Source: Ceratotherium simum simum (lineage: Eukaryota; Chordata; Mammalia; Perissodactyla; Rhinocerotidae). From it: 64,000 nucleotides of DNA. Both the position numbers and the translations under genes were made by a program. Each line of letters begins with the position of its first letter. Within the stretch, counting starts at the first letter, position 1. The notes below the pieces were generated by a model. The model searched no databases and was not told the DNA's origin. It saw nothing but the letters and a program-made list of their open reading frames with translations. The DNA lies in the NCBI RefSeq assembly GCF_000283155.1, contig NW_004454225.1, positions 5,339,338 to 5,403,337 on the forward strand, written 5' to 3'. This document shows, piece after piece, positions 58,961-64,000 of the stretch.

Positions 58961-60299
58961 ACACCAGCATCTGGAGAATTCCCCGCATCTCAGTGAATGA
59001 GGGAGCCAGGGCCTGTGGTCCTTGCTGAGGATTATGCTGCCTCCCTGGCTTCTTCCCTCCTGTCAACACCAACGCCAACCTGGGCCTGGCCCCTGGCCCT
59101 CAGCCCAGACCCTGGCCACACAGAGCTGCCAGCCTGGAGGGTGAGAATGATCCAGACACAGATGAACACACCTCATGCGAGGACAGCCTTGCCCACCAAA
59201 GCACCGCCCAGGCCCAGGTCTGCCTGCGAGGCTGTGGGTGGGAAGGAATAGGTGGCTAACAGCCCCACTGGAGCCCACCTGCCTCCCCCAGAGACTGAGC
59301 CAGCACTGGGCGCCACCGTGGCAAGAAGCATCCCAAGGAAGGGGCTCCACTGCAGGAGTCCAAGGGGGCCTGGGATCTCCTGGCCCCAGCCCTGAACTTT
59401 GCAGTCAGCACACCAAGGCCCAAGAGGTCCAGAGACCTGCCCAACATCACACAGGGCTGGCACCCAGGTCTCCACGGACCTACCCCCAGCTCTACTCTCC
59501 TTGGCACAAGGGGCAGAGGGCCCAGACAGAAGGCCTGGTGGCTCGTGGAGAGGGGAGAGCATCCTGGAGACTGCGAGGGAGTGGGGCGTGAGCAACCCCA
59601 GCAGCCATCGTCAACCGGGCCAGAAGTCCAAGCCGGCCGGCTGGGGTTTTAGATTGTCTCCTCCCAGGGGCTGCAGCCATGGCCCATCTGGAGGACCCCT
59701 CAGAGCACCCTTCGAGACCCCTGACCTTGCCCGCACACACCAGCCCTCCGGCCCTCTTTGTCTCGAGGCCTTGGGGAAGGCCGTCATCCATTTCAGTAGC
59801 ATTCAAAGGCCAACAGGCCAGCAGTTTATTTTCTTAGAAATAATGGTTTTTTCTGGTTAGCATTCCTCCGATGGAAAAACAAATACAGCCACTGTAATAA
59901 GAAGCGGCCAAGAGGAGGCGAGAGAGCCCAGAGGAAGGGGCAGAGAGGGGCCTGCTGCCTGGGGAGCTTGGAGATATGGGGGTTGGGAGTGGGGGCAGAG
60001 ACCCGCCGACCCTAGGATAAATGGGGATTTAGAGAAACAAGAAAGCTCACCGTGCAGGCACTGGGGCTGCCTCAGCACACGGATGTACAGCCGACGGCCT
60101 TCCCTTCTCCAGCCTCTACTCGAGAGCATGTTCTGGAGGCACACGCCGTGCCCCACTTTGGTGGATAAGGAACCAGGCCCTGGGAAGCTGAAGTCACTGG
60201 CTGGACTTACCGAGTTGGCAAAGACCTAAACACGCCTCTGCATCCTTGCTCGGGCCCGTCCATGGGCCGCAGAGCTGCGAAGAACGTCAGAGACCCACT

Positions 60300-60545
60300 G
60301 CTGCTCTGTTTGCCTGACTTAGCCCAGACCACGCTTCTCCAGGGAGCCCTCTCTACTTTCTTCCCTCCTCGGGCAGACACACCCCCTCTCTCTCACTCCC
60401 GCCGAGTCTGGTCTGGATTTCCATTGCTGCACTTTGCGCACCCTGTTACAAGCACGTCTTTCCCAGTCTGTCTCTCCCCTAACCAGTGAGATCCGGAAAA
60501 CAAGTCTCGGCCCCAGCACCAAGCTTGGCACAGAGTTATGTGCTC
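60300..60545 (+). mobile_element. L2 3' fragment (weak)
   Basis: TTCTCCAGGGAGCCCTCTCT, AACCAGTGAGATCCGGAAAA and a GCACCAAGCTTGGCACAGAG tail resemble the L2 end. Confidence 0.55.
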
Positions 60546-60547
60546 AG

Positions 60548-60650
60548 TGAACATTCTCGACACTAAACTGGATCTAGTCCCGCTGACACATTTTATAGAT
60601 GGACAAACTGAGGCTCAGAGAGGTGAACTTGCCTCCAACACTTAAATGCC
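60548..60650 (-). mobile_element. MIR SINE fragment (short)
   Basis: TTTTATAGATGGACAAACTG and AGGCTCAGAGAGGTGAACTT are inverted MIR. Confidence 0.55.
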
Positions 60651-60899
60651 CATGGTATGAGCTTTTCATCTTTCCTTCTAAAAACGGACATGGGCTCCAA
60701 GAAGCCTAAACTGCAGCAGAGCTGGGACCAGTTGCAAGCCTCGTTGCCTAATTGCTGGCTGACAGCAACTTGGAATTTTAAGTCACATCCAATTTCTTCC
60801 TGCCCGCTGGTCTGCTGGACTTGATGGCTTTCATCTTCGGCAGGGCACACGTTAGCATGCATAATTGCATGTTTTAAGACTTGAAGAAGAATTTCCTCT

Positions 60900-61690
60900 C
60901 CTCTTCCCATCCCAGACCACCTCCTACTGCCTCTCCTGGCCCCCCAAAAGCAGAATTTTATTTGGAGTTTCAATAAAGTGTGCAATAATCATGATGAAAA
61001 TGATTTAATAAGGTCCTAGACATTATTCCCTAAAAAGGACCATTGGTTTTAAGATTTTTTTTTCTGATGTTAAACTCAGTGGATCACTAAGTGTATTATT
61101 AGGAGTTTTGCTAAAACGCTTAATAGCATGCCCTGTAATCTACCCAACTTCAGTGACTGACAAGTAGACCCCGGGGATATAAAATCCAGGAAGTGACTAT
61201 TTACATTCATTACATACATGCTAATTTTGTGATCTCTGATGCCCATAAGGTTGTCATTTTTTTCCTTTTCACAGAAAAAGGGAAAATAGTAATATATTTG
61301 ATATACTGTGGCCAAAACAAAAAGTTATTTCCCCCAAGAGTTTTAATTATAGCATTTTGGAAAAGGCCCGAGTTGGAACTTGCAACTGGAATAAACCACT
61401 TGAATAAATGGTCTAAAAAATTAAGTACACAGAGAAGGGGTGATGTGCGCTGCTGGTTCAGACTAAACAGTGATTATCAAGAGGGTCTTAGTTATTTAAA
61501 CAAGCCATTTGAGGGTGGTTTGCTCCTTGTTTGGGGCCTGGTCCTGATTATAAACAAGAGCTTTTAATTAAGATTAGTAAGACCCAATTCAAGCTATAAT
61601 TTGGTCCTTTTCCTTAGCAAATGTCTATGAAAACAAAGTAATTAAGGTTAAATGAGTTGAAGCATTTAAAGGGGATGAAATGCCCCCTCC
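60900..61690. promoter_or_regulatory. AT-rich, repeat-free island; candidate conserved noncoding element
   Basis: About 790 bases of low-GC unique sequence lie in otherwise GC-rich intron, with no repeat I can name. TAATTA homeodomain cores fall at 61344-61349, 61565-61570 (within TTAATTAA) and 61639-61644. An NKX2-like CCACTTGA is at 61396-61403. The style resembles deeply conserved developmental enhancers. Function is inferred from composition and motif density only. Confidence 0.4.
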
Positions 61691-63732
61691 TCACTCCCGG
61701 CCTGCCCCCACTGCAGAACGAGCACAAACAGACCTGACTAATTCAGACCAGAAGGCCAGCGCAGGGCTGGCCCTGTCAGTTCCCCCAAGGCCCATGCACA
61801 AGGGGTCTGGTGAGCTGGGGATGCAGAGGCTCAGCTAAATGAAGAAGGATGGAGAAACAGAATGTGCAAAGGTACTGGGGCAGGAAGGAGCTGGTAAGTT
61901 TGAGGAACTAAAGACAGTGACGCTGGGGTGTGGTTAGGGAGGGAAGGACAGAGAATGACAGCAGCTCACAGTGGTCAGCTGAGAGGTATCTCCCGGTTAT
62001 GTGAATGCGCAATGTGTTTCGAGCCACTCGCATTCACAGGGCCTGGCTCAGACAAGCTAGTGGCAGCAAGGGAGAGGGCGTACAAAGGAAAGGGTCTCCG
62101 CAGCTCCCTCTAACACTCCACAGCTAAGGAACTCCCCCCACTGCACTCAGATGGGCGGCTGGGGGCCTGGCCACTGCTGGGACCTCGTGGCTGACCGGGC
62201 TTGGAATCCAGTCTCTACCGCTTCTCAGCTGGGTGATCAGGCTAGAGACTGACCTCCCTGGGCCCAGTTTCCTCAGCCTAACTCGGCCACTGTCCGCATC
62301 AGGTATCCTTAGACTAGGCCTTTCCTCTCGCAGGCCTCTGCTTCCTCATCTATAGAACCTTCAGAGTCTGGGAGGCCTTTCCTGATATCCCCAAGATGGA
62401 TAATGGTCACTCACTGTCCACCGACACCAGCTCTGGGCCCAGCCCTGAGTGAAGTCACACAGGTCATCACAGCCCAATGTCACAGGAGCTCTGATGGAGG
62501 GATGGTCAGAGGTGACAGCTCACCTGTCTGGGGTGGCAGGGAAGGCTTCCCGGAGGAGGTGACTGCTGGGACCCACCCACTCACCCTTTCACCCAACAGA
62601 TGCCTCCTAAGCCCCATGCCAGGTGTGGCACTGGGTTCCAGGGGTTGGAACTGAACAGGTCACAGACCCTGCCCTTGAGGAGCCCATTTCAGGAAGAGAC
62701 ACGGAAACATAAATGCAGTGTGACATGGGCCAAAATGGAGGTGTGTATGCATCATCTGTAAACACGGAGTAGCCCTGACACCTTTAAAGTTCCCCCAAAG
62801 TCTGCACATCCACGAGTTCACCTCGAGTTACTTCAGATTCTGTCAAGGTATGAATCATCAAGAAAACACCGATGCCTCCTCAGCCTTGCTCAGAGCCTTT
62901 CCCCACCCATCTGAGACACCTCAGCCTGGCTACGGCAAGCCCCCTGCCAGCGTTAAACCTGACCACACGGGGCCCTAGGCTGCTCCCTGGACACAGACAG
63001 GCCGCACATGTGGAGGGCCAGTCATCATCACACGTGCACTGGCCACACGGCAGGCAAGGTGGCCTCGAAGGTGTGGTAAGAAACTGTCCCCGGAATGGGG
63101 GGCAGGTTGCTTCAGGTGCTGGGTTTGCTAAAGGGGTTTTCCAGCAGGAGTTTCAAGGTGACATGGTTAAGAGCGTAAGTGGCTCAGTCGGCTCCACAGA
63201 GGGCTTCCCACAACCTGGGTCTATTTCCCGTGATGAACTAAGGAGACAGTGGAAGCCGCGTTCTCTGGGCATGCTTTACTGAGGATCTGTCCTCTGTGCT
63301 TACCACAGTAAACAGCAAAGTCTATCAGATCCCTAGGACGGGGTACTCATCTCCCCGCAAACCCCAACCCAAGCCTCTGCACAGCCCCACACCAGCTCAG
63401 GACCTGCAGATAAAGGGGCGCAGGTTTCATCTACAGTGGAAATGGCTGTCTAGAGGGTGTGGTGATTGATTACTGATGTCTGCTATGGGAGAAGGGAGCA
63501 GCACACTTGCCATCCCTGGAACAAAGGAAAGCCTTCTGTCACTTGTGTTTTTTATTGCACATTCTTGGTAAATGGTCATTTGTGAATGGCACACATGTCT
63601 GTATGTCTCTATGTCATATGCATATGGTTTATCTGAGTAGTCAATGAACCAGAACACCCCATTTCCCAGCCATTTTAGATCCTGGGAATTGTTGGAAAAA
63701 GACAAAGCTTCTCCCCTTTTGATATATTGAAC

Positions 63733-64000
63733 AACATTATGATCGTCAACATTATCACGATCATCAACATCATTGACATCAACATGATGATGATGATCAT
63801 CAACCTCCTCATCCTTATCATCAATATCACTATCATCATCAACATCATCATTATTAACCTCACCATCGCCATCAGTACCATCATCACCATCGCCATCACC
63901 ATCAGTACCATCATCACCATCGCCATCACCATCAGTACCATCATCACTCTCACCATCACCATCAGTACCATCATCACCATCGCCATCAGTACCATCATCA
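63733..64000. repeat. ATC/ACC trinucleotide-like array with a 30-bp higher-order unit, truncated by the window end
   Basis: Irregular ATC, AAC and ACC triplets start near 63733. From 63873 a regular 30-bp unit starting CAGTACCATCATCACCATCG recurs at 63903, 63933 and 63963, followed by a 24-bp unit at 63987. The array continues beyond the window. Confidence 0.92.

Larger units (their letters stand above)
50674..64000 (-). other. SCUBE1: SCUBE1 intron 2, 3' part (partial)
   Basis: This is upstream of the EGF2 exon in gene direction, and the intron continues beyond base 64000. The exon for EGF1 was not found, so the intron is at least 13.3 kb. It contains a CpG-rich ETS-motif block (51560-51950), an L3/CR1-like fossil, CCAT and CA simple repeats, an ERE SINE inside the edge of an MLT1 LTR, AT-rich repeat-poor DNA and an ATC-rich array at the window end. 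About 58050-58650, 59000-60250 and 61700-63700 are ordinary intronic DNA with only weak old-repeat traces. Confidence 0.85.

Noticed and set aside
63675..63998. Minus-strand open frame coding for Met/Val/Ile-rich repeats
   Set aside because: It is a translation of the ATC/ACC simple repeat.

Overview
This is vertebrate, almost certainly mammalian, genomic DNA lying inside one large protein-coding gene. The organism is placed by a tRNA-derived SINE of the equine ERE type at about 55073-55325, which points to a perissodactyl (horse, ass, zebra, rhinoceros or tapir). Abundant MIR, L2, L1 and MaLR/MLT1 fossils agree with a placental mammal. I cannot separate horse from rhinoceros or tapir by eye.

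The gene is SCUBE1, on the minus strand. Two coding exons are present. Each encodes one calcium-binding EGF-like module, has consensus splice sites, and is flanked by phase 1 introns. The exon at 50545-50673 (EGF2, exon 3 in the usual numbering) and the exon at 24089-24223 (EGF3, exon 4) match the second and third EGF modules of human SCUBE1 as I remember it, residue for residue. The rest is intron: the 5' part of intron 4 (1-24088), all of intron 3 (24224-50544, about 26.3 kb) and the 3' part of intron 2 (50674-64000). I found no further SCUBE1 exon, no second protein-coding gene, no functional RNA gene and no bacterial-type feature.

Intron 4 part (1-24088): GC-rich DNA with scattered L2 and MIR fossils, a palindromic DNA-transposon fossil (9422-9607), a 26-bp minisatellite of about 1.07 kb (13866-14935), an L1 3' end (16620-16858) and a long antisense open frame (22599-23741). 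Intron 3 (24224-50544): a 52/39-bp VNTR containing a 100-N assembly gap very near the exon 4 acceptor, a CA microsatellite, many MIRs, an L1 ORF2/3' end (32310-33280), a large L2 block, AT-rich unique DNA (45050-45765) and two MLT1-type LTRs ending just downstream of exon 3. Intron 2 part (50674-64000): a CpG-rich block with three regularly spaced ETS motifs and an RFX half-site (51560-51950), CCAT and CA simple repeats, the ERE SINE inserted at the edge of an MLT1 LTR, AT-rich candidate regulatory DNA (56010-56960 and 60900-61690), an L1 3' end and an ATC-rich tandem array running off the window end.

Most long open frames here are chance frames in GC-rich or tandem-repeat DNA. I see no new multi-gene system. 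The best second-look items are the intron 2 CpG/ETS block, the VNTR plus gap beside exon 4, the AT-rich repeat-free islands and the SINE insertion structure. Repeat boundaries and family names are judged by eye, so coordinates may be off by tens of bases.
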